This document shows, piece after piece, positions 1 to 9,056 of a stretch of 64,000 bases of DNA. Each line of letters begins with the position of its first letter. The stretch's first letter is position 1. The position numbers and the translations under genes were made by a program. The DNA lies in assembly GCF_000719705.1 (NCBI RefSeq), contig NZ_JOHO01000006.1, forward strand, positions 62,001 to 126,000. Direction: 5' to 3'. This DNA comes from Streptomyces sp. NRRL S-350 (GTDB lineage: Bacteria > Actinomycetota > Actinomycetes > Streptomycetales > Streptomycetaceae). The notes under the pieces were generated by a model. That model was given only the letters and a program-made list of their open reading frames with translations, did not search any database and was not told where the DNA came from.

Positions 1-816
1 CCGCTCGGGTACGTCCGGGCGGAGGGACTGCTCCTGGTCGTCGCCTCGGCCGCCGGGGCGCCGGAACACCCCCAGTGGTACCGGAATCTGCTCGCCCACC
101 CGGTGGTCCGGGTCGAACTCGGGACCGAGACATTCGACGCGATCGCCGTCCCCGCCGAAGGCGCCCGGCGCGAGCGGCTGTTCGCCGCCGTCGTCCGGAA
201 GGCGCCGGGGTACGGCGACTACCAGGCCCACACCGAGCGGGAGTTGCCGGTCGTCGTCCTCGAACGGCCCGAGACCCCGCCGGACGGCCGGACGCCGGTG
301 GCACGCAGCCTCGCCGACAAGCTGCTGGAGACGCACACCTGGCTGCGCGACCAGTTGCGCCACGTACGGGAGGAGGCGCACGCCCACGCCCTCGGCCGAC
401 CGGCCGGACTCGGACTGCAGTTGCGACAGCACTGCCTGGCGTTCTGCGACGGGCTGACGCACCATCACTCCGGCGAGGACGCAGCGATCTTCCCCGCCCT
501 CGCGCGTAGCCACCCGGAGCTGGCGGAGGTACTGGCGCGGCTCGACGAGCAGCACCGGGCCATCAGGCGGATCAAGGAGGACCTGGTGGCGCTGCTGGCC
601 GGGATCACGGTCACCGAACCGGAGCGGCTCCGCGCCGAGCTGGACCGGATGTCCGCCGAGCTGGAAGCCCACCTCGACTACGAGGAGTCGGAGCTGCTGC
701 CGGCGCTCGCCGCCATCCCGTTCCCACCGTCCGGGCCCGCTCCGGCCGGGGCCGCTCCGGCCGGCCCGTCTCCGTCGGGAGCGTCTCCGTCGGGAGCGTC
801 TCCGGCCGGGCGCTGA
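1..816 (+). CDS. F420-type nitroreductase domain fused to hemerythrin HHE domain (5' truncated)
   Basis: The gene enters from the left edge in frame 1, so its start is not visible. The first 90 or so residues resemble the DUF385/deazaflavin-dependent nitroreductase family (HPQWYRNLLAHP and following strand VVRVELG), enzymes that use F420 to reduce quinones or nitro compounds. From about residue 105 a hemerythrin-like four-helix domain follows, with the expected His/Glu ligand pattern: HTWLRDQ, HHHSGED, DEQH and HLDYEESE, which would bind a di-iron centre. The last 25 residues are a Pro/Gly/Ser/Ala repeat of PSGAS type. The two-domain reading is seen in the sequence; any oxygen- or NO-related role is inference. 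Confidence 0.8.
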   Translation, partial: PLGYVRAEGLLLVVASAAGAPEHPQWYRNLLAHPVVRVELGTETFDAIAVPAEGARRERLFAAVVRKAPGYGDYQAHTERELPVVVLERPETPPDGRTPVARSLADKLLETHTWLRDQLRHVREEAHAHALGRPAGLGLQLRQHCLAFCDGLTHHHSGEDAAIFPALARSHPELAEVLARLDEQHRAIRRIKEDLVALLAGITVTEPERLRAELDRMSAELEAHLDYEESELLPALAAIPFPPSGPAPAGAAPAGPSPSGASPSGASPAGR

Positions 817-822
817 AACGGT

Positions 823-865
823 GGTGCCGCCGCCCCTCCCGGTCTCCGGAGGGGGCGGCGGCACC
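823..865. terminator. Hairpin between convergent genes
   Basis: The arms GGTGCCGCCGCCCCTCC (823-839) and GGAGGGGGCGGCGGCACC (848-865) pair along their length with one bulged base and an 8-nt loop. The hairpin lies 6 nt after the stop of the oxidoreductase fusion and before the end of the convergent esterase gene, as expected for a bidirectional terminator. Confidence 0.75.
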
Positions 866-902
866 CGCACCATGACAGCGGTGGCGGGTTCCGACGGGAC
901 CG

Positions 903-1703
903 CTACGACTGGGAGAAGACCGGCAGGTAGCCGCCGGCCTGACCGGCCGCCTTCGGGTGGTAACTCTCGTCGATCGGCAGGGTGGTGCTGTTGAGCCACG
1001 TGGTCAGGTTGCCGCAGACCTCGTGGTCGGTGAAGATGCCGCGGACGTCGCCGAAGGAGAAGCCGGCGTTGGCGGCCCGCTTGGCGAGGACGCCGTCCAG
1101 GGTGTCGGCGGCACCGTTGATGGCGGCCCGCTTGGTGTCGCCGATGCCGAAGAGGCAGGCGCCGCCGACCTTGTAGATGTGCGGGTAGCCCATCACGACG
1201 ACGTGGGCGTTCGGGGACTTGGCCTTGATGGCCGAGTACACGTTGTCGAGTTGGCCGGGCAGGGTGTTGAGCGCGTAGCTCTTGGCGGTGTCGATGGCGT
1301 TGATGCAGTCGCTGTCCGAGCCCAGGACGCAGGTCTGCATGGTGGAGGCGAAGCCGGCGTCGTTGCCGCCGACCGAGATGCTGACCAGCGTGGTGCCGGA
1401 GTCCAGGGCGGAGATCTGGCTGTTGAGGATGTCACCGGTTCTCGCGCCCGAACACGCGACGAACTTGAAGGAGGACGGCGAGTGGGCGCTCTTCCAGAGG
1501 TACGGGTACGCGTTTGTGCTGCGCTTGCAGCTGCCACTGTCGCTCAGGTAGCTGCCGGCACCGACACCGGAGGAGTACGAGTCCCCGAGGGCCACGTAGT
1601 TGACACCGGCTGCGTTGGCGGATGATGCGGTGAAGAGCGTCGTCATCGTCAGGCCTGCCGCGATGACGGCGATGGGGAGGGCACGGGCGGGGCGGATCAT
1701 CAC
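903..1703 (-). CDS. Secreted SGNH/GDSL hydrolase (esterase/lipase)
   Basis: A 266-aa secreted esterase of the SGNH/GDSL superfamily. Residues 1-31 form a signal peptide with a hydrophobic core and an ANA-A cleavage site. Block I is ALGDSYSSG with catalytic Ser42, block III is VGGND (112-115), and the C-terminal DESYHP gives catalytic His249. Six Cys residues in the mature part fit the disulfide-bonded Streptomyces extracellular esterases and phospholipases of this family, whose Ser-His dyad lacks a canonical acid. The substrate cannot be told. It is transcribed alone, convergent with the upstream gene. Confidence 0.9.
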   Translation of the reverse strand: MMIRPARALPIAVIAAGLTMTTLFTASSANAAGVNYVALGDSYSSGVGAGSYLSDSGSCKRSTNAYPYLWKSAHSPSSFKFVACSGARTGDILNSQISALDSGTTLVSISVGGNDAGFASTMQTCVLGSDSDCINAIDTAKSYALNTLPGQLDNVYSAIKAKSPNAHVVVMGYPHIYKVGGACLFGIGDTKRAAINGAADTLDGVLAKRAANAGFSFGDVRGIFTDHEVCGNLTTWLNSTTLPIDESYHPKAAGQAGGYLPVFSQS

Positions 1704-2277
1704 ACCTCCAGGTAGGGCGTGGCGCGGGTCACAGAAGTGATACCAGCCGGTAGAGCAACCCGGAAGCGGTCATGCCAAGATTATTGACGGACCGTCTGAT
1801 AGCAGAGCGGTGAACTGCCACCGACAGTCAGTGATTCGCCGCTGGTCAAACTGAGTGCGATTTGACGCGCGTAGTCCTGCGCAGGCGGACCGGCAACTTC
1901 CGTGAATTCAGGGCCGATTAAGCCTGGAGTCGACGTCCGACCATCGTTGAGTCAGTTTCGACGCCGACCGGCCACGGAGTCAGAGCGCGGCGACGGGCAA
2001 GGAACAAGCGGGGCGGGGGGCCAAGGCAGGCGCGGGGAGCCAAGCCGGGCGCCGGGGGACCAAGGCAGGAGTGGGGGACCAAGGCAGGCGCAGGTACCAG
2101 GGCAGGCGCGAGCAGGCGCGGGCCGCTGTCGCCGTGAGCCGCCTTCAGGACCGGCCGTCGGGGCGCCGGGCACCGCTCAGGACAGGGCGCACCCGTTCGG
2201 CAGTGGGGGCATCGGCGCCGGGGCGGGCGCCATCGGGCCACCGCCCGGACGGCGGAGCGCCGGCCGCCCGCGCCTCG
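1704..2277. other. Intergenic region with degenerate tandem repeat
   Basis: No convincing gene. The part next to 1703 is less GC-rich and should hold the esterase promoter and leader. From about 2016 to 2125 a degenerate repeat of roughly 20 nt (core GGACCAAGGCAGGCG) recurs four to five times. The ORFs crossing it on both strands are Pro/Arg/Gly-rich readings of the repeat with poor codon bias. Confidence 0.5.
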
Positions 2278-2970
2278 TCAGCCCCACCCGCCCGGGTGAC
2301 CGCCACCCGGGTGCCCGCCACCCCGATGGCCCTCCCCCAGGTGGCCGCCGGCCGGGCCCGGGTACACGGGGCCCGTCGAGACCGCGCAGCCCTCGACCGG
2401 CAGCTCCTCGATCGTCTCGTTCGCGGCGGCGGGAACGCCGAGCCGGCGTACGGCGGTGGCGACCGCCGCCCGGGCCTGGCGCAGCCCGAGCGCGCCCCAC
2501 CCCAGCAGCTCGACGGCGAGCCCCGGCGCGACCAGCAGCCGCCGGTAGTGCCGACCCGAGGCCGGGTCAGGCGCACTGGGACCGACCGACCGCAACCCCG
2601 CCGCCATCCGGACGCGCGCGCACTCGTTCCCGCCGTTCGCCGAGCCGACCCGGTCGTAGAGGTAGCCGAGGTAGTACGGCCGGCCGATCACCGCCTGCGC
2701 CTCCTCGGCGGCCTCCCGGGCCAGAGCGGCCGCCGGATCCCCCGCGTCCTCCGGCTCCAGCGAGCCGCCGGGCAGGGAACAGATCCCGTCCCTGGGGTTG
2801 ACCAGGGTCAGCACCCGCCCGTCCGGTGCGAACAGCCACCCCCAGGACTGCTTCACGGGCAGGCCGTCCGGCACCTGCTCGCCCGGCCGCCACGGCCAGC
2901 CCGCCGTGGGGCGCCGCCGCACCTTGCCGAGGAGTTCGGCGATCTCCGCGCTGTACTCGATCGGGCTCAT
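2278..2970 (-). CDS. Nudix hydrolase-like protein
   Basis: A 230-aa protein with a Nudix-type core. After the N-terminal WGWLFAPDGRVL strand comes GGSLEPED..AREAAEEAQAV (about residues 68-93), which follows the G-x5-E-x-REUxEE pattern but has three extra residues in the loop and Gln in place of the box glycine, so the metal site is degenerate. Family members hydrolyse nucleoside diphosphates linked to another moiety; the substrate here is unknown. The last 30 residues are a Gly/His/Pro repeat (GGGHPGGGHPGG). Its ATG overlaps the stop of the preceding 30-codon ORF (ATGA) and has a GGGAG ribosome site, so it is the last gene of a translationally coupled chain. Confidence 0.75.
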   Translation of the reverse strand: MSPIEYSAEIAELLGKVRRRPTAGWPWRPGEQVPDGLPVKQSWGWLFAPDGRVLTLVNPRDGICSLPGGSLEPEDAGDPAAALAREAAEEAQAVIGRPYYLGYLYDRVGSANGGNECARVRMAAGLRSVGPSAPDPASGRHYRRLLVAPGLAVELLGWGALGLRQARAAVATAVRRLGVPAAANETIEELPVEGCAVSTGPVYPGPAGGHLGEGHRGGGHPGGGHPGGWG

Positions 2971-3059
2971 GCTCCCGCCTCGCGGCCCTCGGCGGAGACC
3001 TCGCCAGGGGCGTCCGCCTGCACGCGCCTCCCGGCGCCGAGCTCGCTCCGCGCGCTCAT
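2967..3059 (-). CDS. Tiny 30-aa ORF in ATGA-coupled chain
   Basis: A 30-codon ORF joined at both ends by ATGA overlaps: its start overlaps the stop of the 70-aa ORF and its stop overlaps the start of the Nudix gene. A strong purine-rich ribosome site (GAGGGGGG) lies 4 nt before the ATG. The product is charged and low-complexity (Arg, Glu, Ala, Gly). I cannot assign a function. It may be a real microprotein or only a coupling device carrying ribosomes into the Nudix gene. Confidence 0.45.
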   Translation of the reverse strand: MSARSELGAGRRVQADAPGEVSAEGREAGA

Positions 3060-3268
3060 GCGTCCCCCCTCTCGCTGTCGGGCTCGCCGGACCGGCGGTG
3101 CGCGGAGGGACCTGCAGGGCGCGGTACGGAGCGGAGCGGCCGGAGCGGCGGCGTGGGGTACCGCACGCTCCTGCTGTTGATCTTCTCCGAATCTTCCCCG
3201 AACAGGCGGTCGATGAACAGTCCCCAGCGCCGCATGGCGGATGCGGAGGCGGTGAACGCCCTGATCAT
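3056..3268 (-). CDS. Small 70-aa protein of unknown function
   Basis: The start overlaps the stop of the 412-aa gene (ATGA) and the stop overlaps the next small ORF (ATGA). The N-terminal half (MIRAFTASASAMRRWGLF, then IDRLFGEDSEK) reads as an amphipathic helix with ordinary composition; the C-terminal half is Pro/Arg-rich. The ribosome site is weak, so translation probably depends on coupling. I do not recognise a family. The main support is the unbroken overlap chain. Confidence 0.5.
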   Translation of the reverse strand: MIRAFTASASAMRRWGLFIDRLFGEDSEKINSRSVRYPTPPLRPLRSVPRPAGPSAHRRSGEPDSERGDA

Positions 3269-4503
3269 CCCAGCGGCTCACCCCCGTCCCTGGGGGCCGG
3301 GACACCACCGCCCCGGGAGCCCGGGAACCCGGGCAGCGGGAACCCGGGGCGCGGGTCGACCCCGGGCGGGAACGGCAGGCCGCGTGCCGCGTCGTCGGCC
3401 AGCTCGTCGAACACCTCGTGCGCGGTCATCGGCCGCAGCCGCCCGTCGGCCAGCGCCCAGCCGCGCACCGGCGGCCGCGCCCCGGCATCGCCCACCGGCG
3501 GATCCGCCGCGCCCGCGGCCGGTGCGCCGCGGGCCGCATCGCCTCGGACCGCCGCACCTCCGGCCGTCGCGCCCCCACTCCCCCCGGCCCCGGCAGGCGG
3601 CCCGGCCTGGCCACTCGCCGACGGGTCGCCGTGCAGCAGCAGCGCCCCCACACCGCCGGAGGCGACGCCCGCCGCCAGCGTGACGCAGAACGCCTCGGTG
3701 TCCCGGCCGGCGGGGTGCAGCCGGCCGCCCTCCACACAGACGTCCACCGCCGAGGTCAGCTCCTCGCCGTCCTCGGGGCCGTGGCAGCGCAGCGTCAACA
3801 GGTGGCAGCCCTCCCCCGCGCCCTCGGCCAGCGCCAGGTACACCGACGTCACGTACCGCATCACCGCCGCCATCCGGCGCTGCCCGGCCGGGTCGTCGCC
3901 GACGGCGTCCAGCAGGGCCGCGCAGGCCACGGAGATCCGGACGCGCGCCCGGTGGTCGTCCAGCAGCACCGGCAGCAGGTCGGCCAACCGCTCCCCCGCG
4001 TAGACGAACGGCTCGCCGGCCAGCTCGGGATCGCCCGCATAGGCGACCCGGGCGGCGGACGTCCGGGGATCGAGGCCGAGCGCCTCGCAGTAGTCCTCGA
4101 AGTCGTTCGCCTCCAGGACGCGCAGGTGCACCTCCAGCCCCTGCCGGTGCAGGGCCGTCAGCTGCTCCTCCACCCTCCGCAGGTAGTCCCGGTGGCCGAG
4201 CTCGCCGAACAGGCCGTACCGCGCCAGGCAGGCGAAGTCTCCGGCCCGGACGGCCAGCGCCACCGCGACCGGCTCCGGCGGCGGCGCGCCCCGGGCCCGA
4301 CCGCCGCGCCGCGCCCGCGCACCGCCCCCGCCCGCACGCCCGCCCGGCGGCCGCCCTCCCCCGGGCGGTGCCGCGCCGCCGGGGCCGCCGGCCGGCGCCC
4401 CGCCGACACCCGCCCCCGGCCTCCGCCCGGCCAGCGCCAGCACCCGCCGACGCCGCCCCGCGGCGCCCACCGCCTCGCGCACCAACTCCCGCACAGCAGC
4501 CAT
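3265..4503 (-). CDS. Hypothetical protein, first gene of the four-gene chain
   Basis: A 412-aa protein of no family I recognise. The first 75 residues are a Gly/Ala/Arg/Pro-rich basic stretch. A folded-looking core follows (about 80-285), starting PVAVALAVRAGDFACLARYG and containing HRDYLRRVEEQL and DFEDYCEALGLDP. After a second Gly/Ala-rich linker the tail has RPMTAHEVFDEL, then Pro/Gly. No membrane segment or signal peptide. The start is well supported: GGAGGAG lies 2 nt before ATG 4503. It leads the operon 412 aa - 70 aa - 30 aa - Nudix, all joined by ATGA overlaps, and is divergent from sbcD. Confidence 0.7.
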   Translation of the reverse strand: MAAVRELVREAVGAAGRRRRVLALAGRRPGAGVGGAPAGGPGGAAPPGGGRPPGGRAGGGGARARRGGRARGAPPPEPVAVALAVRAGDFACLARYGLFGELGHRDYLRRVEEQLTALHRQGLEVHLRVLEANDFEDYCEALGLDPRTSAARVAYAGDPELAGEPFVYAGERLADLLPVLLDDHRARVRISVACAALLDAVGDDPAGQRRMAAVMRYVTSVYLALAEGAGEGCHLLTLRCHGPEDGEELTSAVDVCVEGGRLHPAGRDTEAFCVTLAAGVASGGVGALLLHGDPSASGQAGPPAGAGGSGGATAGGAAVRGDAARGAPAAGAADPPVGDAGARPPVRGWALADGRLRPMTAHEVFDELADDAARGLPFPPGVDPRPGFPLPGFPGSRGGGVPAPRDGGEPLG

Positions 4504-4819
4504 GGCTCCTCCTGTTCCTCACTCGCCCGACCCCGACGGAGCCGACCGCCCCGTACGACGGAGCCGCCGACGTCGAGGAACATACACAGAGCCACTGACA
4601 ATTCACCCCCGGTAATCGAACGCCCGGCCCGGGAAGGGCCCCGGGCGCCGTCGGGCCGCCGTCGGGCCGACCGGCGACTCGACTCGTCGGCGCTTCCCGG
4701 AGCGGGCCGCAGCAGCGGTGGCGACGGCGGCAGCGACCGAGGCGGGCCCGGACCCGTGAGACGCACACCTCCACCGATCCGGGCCGGACTGTCAGTGGTG
4801 CAAGTTAAGGTCGGGGACC
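4504..4819. other. Divergent intergenic region before sbcD
   Basis: Holds the start regions of the minus-strand chain and of sbcD. The less GC-rich patch near 4575-4620 is the likeliest promoter area, but I could not identify convincing -10/-35 boxes. A short GC hairpin (4621-4647) has only seven paired bases. No gene is supported here. Confidence 0.45.
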
Positions 4820-5989
4820 ATGCGACTGCTGCATACCTCCGACTGGCATCTCGGGCGTTCGTTCCACCGGGAGAGCCTGCACGACGCCCAGCGCGCCTTC
4901 CTGGACCACCTGGTGGACGTGGTCCGGGCCGAGCGCGTGGACGCCGTGCTGGTCGCGGGGGACGTGTACGACAGGGCCCTGCCGGGGCTGGAAGCCGTCG
5001 CGATGTTCGACGACGTGCTGCACCGGCTGGCGGACCTCGGGGTGCCGACGGTCTTCATCAGCGGCAACCACGACTCGGCCCGCCGGCTGGGCGTCGGGGC
5101 CCGGCTGATCGGCCGGGCCGGGATCCACCTGCGCACGGATCCGGGCGAGTGCGCCGTGCCCGTGGTGCTGGCGGACGAGCACGGGCCGGTGGCGGTCTAC
5201 GGGCTGCCCTACCTGGAGCCGACGCTGGTGCGCGAGCGGTTCGGGCTGGCCAAGGGCGGCCATGCGGCGGTGCTCGCGGCGGCGATGGCCGAGGTGCGCG
5301 CCGATCTCGCGACGCGTCCGGCCGGCACCCGGGCGGTGGTGCTGGCGCACGCCTTCGTCACCGGCGGGGCACCGAGTGACAGCGAACGGGACATCGCCGT
5401 CGGCGGCGTCGCGTCGGTGCCCGCCTCGGTGTTCGACGGGGTGCACTACGTCGCGCTCGGCCACCTGCACGGCTGCCAGACGCTCGCCCCGCACCTGCGC
5501 TACAGCGGCTCGCCGCTCGCCTACTCCTTCTCCGAGGCGAAGCAGCGCAAGAGCATGTGGCTGGTCGACCTCGCGGCCGACGGCTCGGTGGCCGCCGAGC
5601 GCATCCCCTGCCCCGAACCGCGCCGCCTCGCCACCCTGCGCGACACCCTCGACGCGCTCCTCACCGACGAGGCGTACGCCGAGCACGAGCAGTCCTGGGT
5701 GCAGGCCACGCTCACCGACACGGCCCGCCCGAGCGAGCCGATGGAGAAGCTGCGCCGCCGCTTCCCGCACACGCTCCAACTGCTGTTCGACCCGGAGGAG
5801 AGCGAGGCCGAGCCGTCCCGCTCGTACGCGGCGCGGGTGAGCGGCCGGGCCGACCTGGAGGTCGCCGAGGGCTTCCTGCGGCACGTCCGCCCGGGCGCCG
5901 AGCCGGGGCCGGACGAGCTCGGCTGGCTGCGCGAGGGCTTCGAGCACGTCCGGGAGACCACCGACCGGAAGGCGGACCTGCCCCGATGA
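4820..5989 (+). CDS. sbcD: Exonuclease SbcCD, nuclease subunit SbcD
   Basis: A 389-aa Mre11-type metallophosphoesterase, the nuclease subunit of the SbcCD complex that trims hairpins and blocked DNA ends in the cytoplasm. The N-terminus carries the calcineurin-like motifs in order: HTSDWHLGR (residue 5 on), AGDVYDR, SGNHDSARR and, near residue 217, GHLHGCQ, which bind the two Mn ions. The C-terminal part is the capping domain. The stop overlaps the ATG of sbcC (ATGA), the usual operon arrangement. Length is normal for the family. Confidence 0.95.
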   Translation: MRLLHTSDWHLGRSFHRESLHDAQRAFLDHLVDVVRAERVDAVLVAGDVYDRALPGLEAVAMFDDVLHRLADLGVPTVFISGNHDSARRLGVGARLIGRAGIHLRTDPGECAVPVVLADEHGPVAVYGLPYLEPTLVRERFGLAKGGHAAVLAAAMAEVRADLATRPAGTRAVVLAHAFVTGGAPSDSERDIAVGGVASVPASVFDGVHYVALGHLHGCQTLAPHLRYSGSPLAYSFSEAKQRKSMWLVDLAADGSVAAERIPCPEPRRLATLRDTLDALLTDEAYAEHEQSWVQATLTDTARPSEPMEKLRRRFPHTLQLLFDPEESEAEPSRSYAARVSGRADLEVAEGFLRHVRPGAEPGPDELGWLREGFEHVRETTDRKADLPR

Positions 5990-8900
5990 GGCTGCACCGG
6001 CTCACCGTCTCCGCCTTCGGCCCGTTCGCGGGCACCCAGACGGTCGACTTCGACACGCTCGCCGCCGGCGGGCTGTTCCTCCTGCGCGGTGCGACCGGCG
6101 CGGGCAAGAGCAGCGTGCTGGACGCCGTCTGCTTCGCCCTGTACGGCGAGACGCCCGGCGCCCGCCGGGCGAACCGGCTGCGCAGCGACCACGCCGACCC
6201 GAAGCGGCTGACCGAGGTGCGGCTGGAGTTGACCCTCGGCGGGCGGCGGCTGCAGATCACCCGCCTGCCGGAGCAGCGGCGCCCGAAGAAGGTCGGCGCC
6301 GGCACCACCGTCGAGCGCGCCCAGACGCTGCTGCGCGAGTGGGTCGCGGACTCGGGCGACGGCACGCCGGGGTGGCACGGGATCAGCAAGTCGCACCAGG
6401 AGGCCGGGGAGGAGATCCACCGGCTGATCGGCATGAACCGGGAGCAGTTCTGCCAGGTGGTGCTGCTGCCGCAGGGCGACTTCGCCCGTTTCCTCAAGGC
6501 CGACTCGGAGGAGCGCGGCAAGCTGCTGCGGCGGCTGTTCGATACCGAGCGGTACCGGCACGTCGAGGACTGGCTGGCCGAGCAGCGGCGCGCCCAGGAG
6601 GCGGCGGTCCAGGCCGGCCGGCGGCGTCTGCGCGACCTCGCCAGCAAGGCCGAGCAGGCGGCCGGGCCGGGCGCCGAGCCCCCCGAGGGCTGGGTGCCGG
6701 ACACGGACTCCGACGCCGGGCTGACCGCCGGAGTGCTCGGCTGGGCCGCGGTGCTGCGCAGCGGCGCCGCCGAGCAGGCGGCCGTCGCCGAGGCCGCGCT
6801 CGCGGGCGCCGAATCCGCGCAGCGCGCGGCCCAGCGGCAGCGCGAGGCCGCCGAGGAGCTGGCCGGGCGGCAGCGCCGGCACCGGGAGGCCCTGGCCCGG
6901 GCCGAGCGGCTGGCCGGGTTCGAGCCCGCGGCGGCGGAGGACCGGCGAAGGCTGGCGGCGGCCCAGGACGCGGTCGGGGTGGAGTCCGCCCTGCGGCTGC
7001 GGGAGAGCGCGGCCGAGGCCTTCCGGCGCGCACAGGAGGCGGAACGCCTGCACCGCGCGGCGCTGGCTGCCGCACCCGGCGAGGACGGCCGGGCGCTCCG
7101 CGGAGCCGACGCCGCCGAGCTGGCCGAGGCCGAGCTGCGGCTGCGGGCCGAGGTGGTCCGGCTGGAGGCGGCCCGGGCGGAGGAGCGGCGCTGCACCGAA
7201 CTCCTCCGGGAGCAGCGCTCCCTGGCGGCGGACCGGAGCGCCGCCGAGACGCTGGCCGAGGAGGCCGAGGACTGGCTGGCCGAGTTCGAGGGCGAGCTGG
7301 CCCGCCTGGAGGAGCAGCACGCCCACGCCCGGTCGGCGACCGCGAAGGTCGAGCAACTGGACGGGCAGCGCGCCGAGCTGGCCGCCCGACTGGACGCGGC
7401 CCGGGAGCGCGACGGCCTGCGCGCCGAGATCACGGCGGCCGAACCACGGGTCGCCGAGCTGCGCACCGCCGCGCTGGACGCCCGCGAGCACAGCCTGGAT
7501 CTGCGCGACCGGCGGTTGGCGGGCATGGCCGCCGAACTGGCCGAACAGCTGCGGACGGGCCAGGCCTGCCGGGTCTGCGGCTCGCCCGACCACCCCGCGC
7601 CCGCCGAGGCGGCGCCCGGCAGCCGGGTCGGCGCCGAGGACGAGGAGCGGGCCCGCCGGGCGCAGGTCGTCGCCGAGCAGGCCTGGACGGCCGCGGAGCA
7701 GGCGCTCACCGCCCTCCGGGTGCGCGAGGCGACCGCCGCCGGGGCGGCCGGGCCGGACGGTCCGGACGTCCTCGCGCAGGCCCTCGCCGAGCTGGAGCGC
7801 GAGCACCGCGCTGCCCGGCACGCGGCGGAGTCGCTCGGGCGGGTCGAACAGGAGATCGCCCGGCTGTCGCAGGACCGCGCCCGCCGAGGCGACGAGCTGC
7901 GCGAGGCCAAGGAGCGCACCGCCGTCCTCACCGATCGGCTGCAGGCGCTCAACGCCGAACAGGAGGCGCTGGCCGCCAGGGTGGCGGCCGCCCGCGGCGA
8001 GGCGGCCACGGTCGCCGACCGGGCCGCGGCCCTGACCCGGCTCACCGAGGAGGTGGCCGCCGCGGCCGCCGCCGCCCGGGCCCGCGCCGAGGCGGCCGCC
8101 AGGCTCGACCAGGCCGAGGCGGAGCTGGGCAAGGCCGCCGCCACCGCGGGCTTCGCGGATGCCGGGGCGGCGCTCGCCGTACTGCTGCCCCGCGAGGAGC
8201 GCGAGCGGCTGGAGGCCCGGCTGGAGCGGCACCGCGCGGAGACCGCCGCCGTACGGCGCGAGCTGGCACTGCCCGAACTGGCCGAGGCCGCGGCCCTTCC
8301 GCCGGTCGACCTGTCCGGCGCCTCGGCCGCGCTCCGCGCGGCCACCGACCGGCTCGGGCAGGCGCACGCGGCGCGGGCGGCCGCCGACGAACGGTGCGCG
8401 GCCCTGGCCACGATCGGGCGGCAACTGGCCGGGCTCGCCGCCGAGCTGGCCCCCACGCTGGACCGGTACGAGCGGATCAACCGGCTCGCCTCGCTGGCCG
8501 CCGGCACCTCCACCGAGAACCGGCTGCGGATGCGCCTGGAGTCGTACGTCCTCGCGGCCCGGCTGGAGCAGGTCGCGGCGGCGGCCAGCGACCGGCTCGT
8601 CCGGATGTCCGGCGGCCGCTACACCCTGGTGCACAGCGACGACCGGGGCACCGGCAACAAGCGCTCGGGCCTGGCCCTGCGGGTGGTGGACGCCTGGACG
8701 GGCACCGAGCGGGACACCGCGACGCTCTCCGGCGGCGAAAGCTTCTTCGCCTCGCTCTCCCTCGCCCTCGGCCTGGCCGACGTGGTCACCGACGAAGCGG
8801 GCGGCATGCCGCTGGACACCCTGTTCATCGACGAGGGCTTCGGCACCCTCGACGAACAGTCCCTGGAGGAGGTGATGGACGTCCTCGACGGCCTGCGCGA

Positions 8901-9027
8901 GCGGGACCGGGCGGTCGGCATCGTCAGTCATGTCGCCGACCTGCGCGCCCGCATCCCCGCCCAACTACTGGTCCACAAGGGCCGACGCGGCTCGACCCTG
9001 GCCCTGGCCGGACGGGAGGACGCGTAA
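5986..9027 (+). CDS. sbcC: Exonuclease SbcCD, ATPase subunit SbcC
   Basis: A 1013-aa Rad50-type SMC ATPase partnering SbcD. Walker A GATGAGKS is at residues 35-42. Long Glu/Arg/Ala coiled coils (about 190-500 and 560-800) flank a zinc hook CRVC at residues 528-531, the dimerisation tip. The C-terminal lobe has the signature LSGGESFFASLSLALGL and Walker B LDTLFIDEGFGTLDEQ. The start chosen is the ATG overlapping the sbcD stop and beginning MRLHRLTVSAFGPF; longer upstream reading in this frame is shadow coding inside sbcD. Confidence 0.95.
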   Translation: MRLHRLTVSAFGPFAGTQTVDFDTLAAGGLFLLRGATGAGKSSVLDAVCFALYGETPGARRANRLRSDHADPKRLTEVRLELTLGGRRLQITRLPEQRRPKKVGAGTTVERAQTLLREWVADSGDGTPGWHGISKSHQEAGEEIHRLIGMNREQFCQVVLLPQGDFARFLKADSEERGKLLRRLFDTERYRHVEDWLAEQRRAQEAAVQAGRRRLRDLASKAEQAAGPGAEPPEGWVPDTDSDAGLTAGVLGWAAVLRSGAAEQAAVAEAALAGAESAQRAAQRQREAAEELAGRQRRHREALARAERLAGFEPAAAEDRRRLAAAQDAVGVESALRLRESAAEAFRRAQEAERLHRAALAAAPGEDGRALRGADAAELAEAELRLRAEVVRLEAARAEERRCTELLREQRSLAADRSAAETLAEEAEDWLAEFEGELARLEEQHAHARSATAKVEQLDGQRAELAARLDAARERDGLRAEITAAEPRVAELRTAALDAREHSLDLRDRRLAGMAAELAEQLRTGQACRVCGSPDHPAPAEAAPGSRVGAEDEERARRAQVVAEQAWTAAEQALTALRVREATAAGAAGPDGPDVLAQALAELEREHRAARHAAESLGRVEQEIARLSQDRARRGDELREAKERTAVLTDRLQALNAEQEALAARVAAARGEAATVADRAAALTRLTEEVAAAAAAARARAEAAARLDQAEAELGKAAATAGFADAGAALAVLLPREERERLEARLERHRAETAAVRRELALPELAEAAALPPVDLSGASAALRAATDRLGQAHAARAAADERCAALATIGRQLAGLAAELAPTLDRYERINRLASLAAGTSTENRLRMRLESYVLAARLEQVAAAASDRLVRMSGGRYTLVHSDDRGTGNKRSGLALRVVDAWTGTERDTATLSGGESFFASLSLALGLADVVTDEAGGMPLDTLFIDEGFGTLDEQSLEEVMDVLDGLRERDRAVGIVSHVADLRARIPAQLLVHKGRRGSTLALAGREDA

Positions 9028-9056
9028 GCCGGGGGCGCGTCGGTCCCGAAGCGGTA

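Noticed and set aside
5521..8964. Very long minus-strand ORFs (over 900 codons) opposite sbcC
   Set aside because: They are antisense shadows of sbcC in high-GC DNA; the plus strand has complete SbcC motifs and the antisense products are low-complexity.
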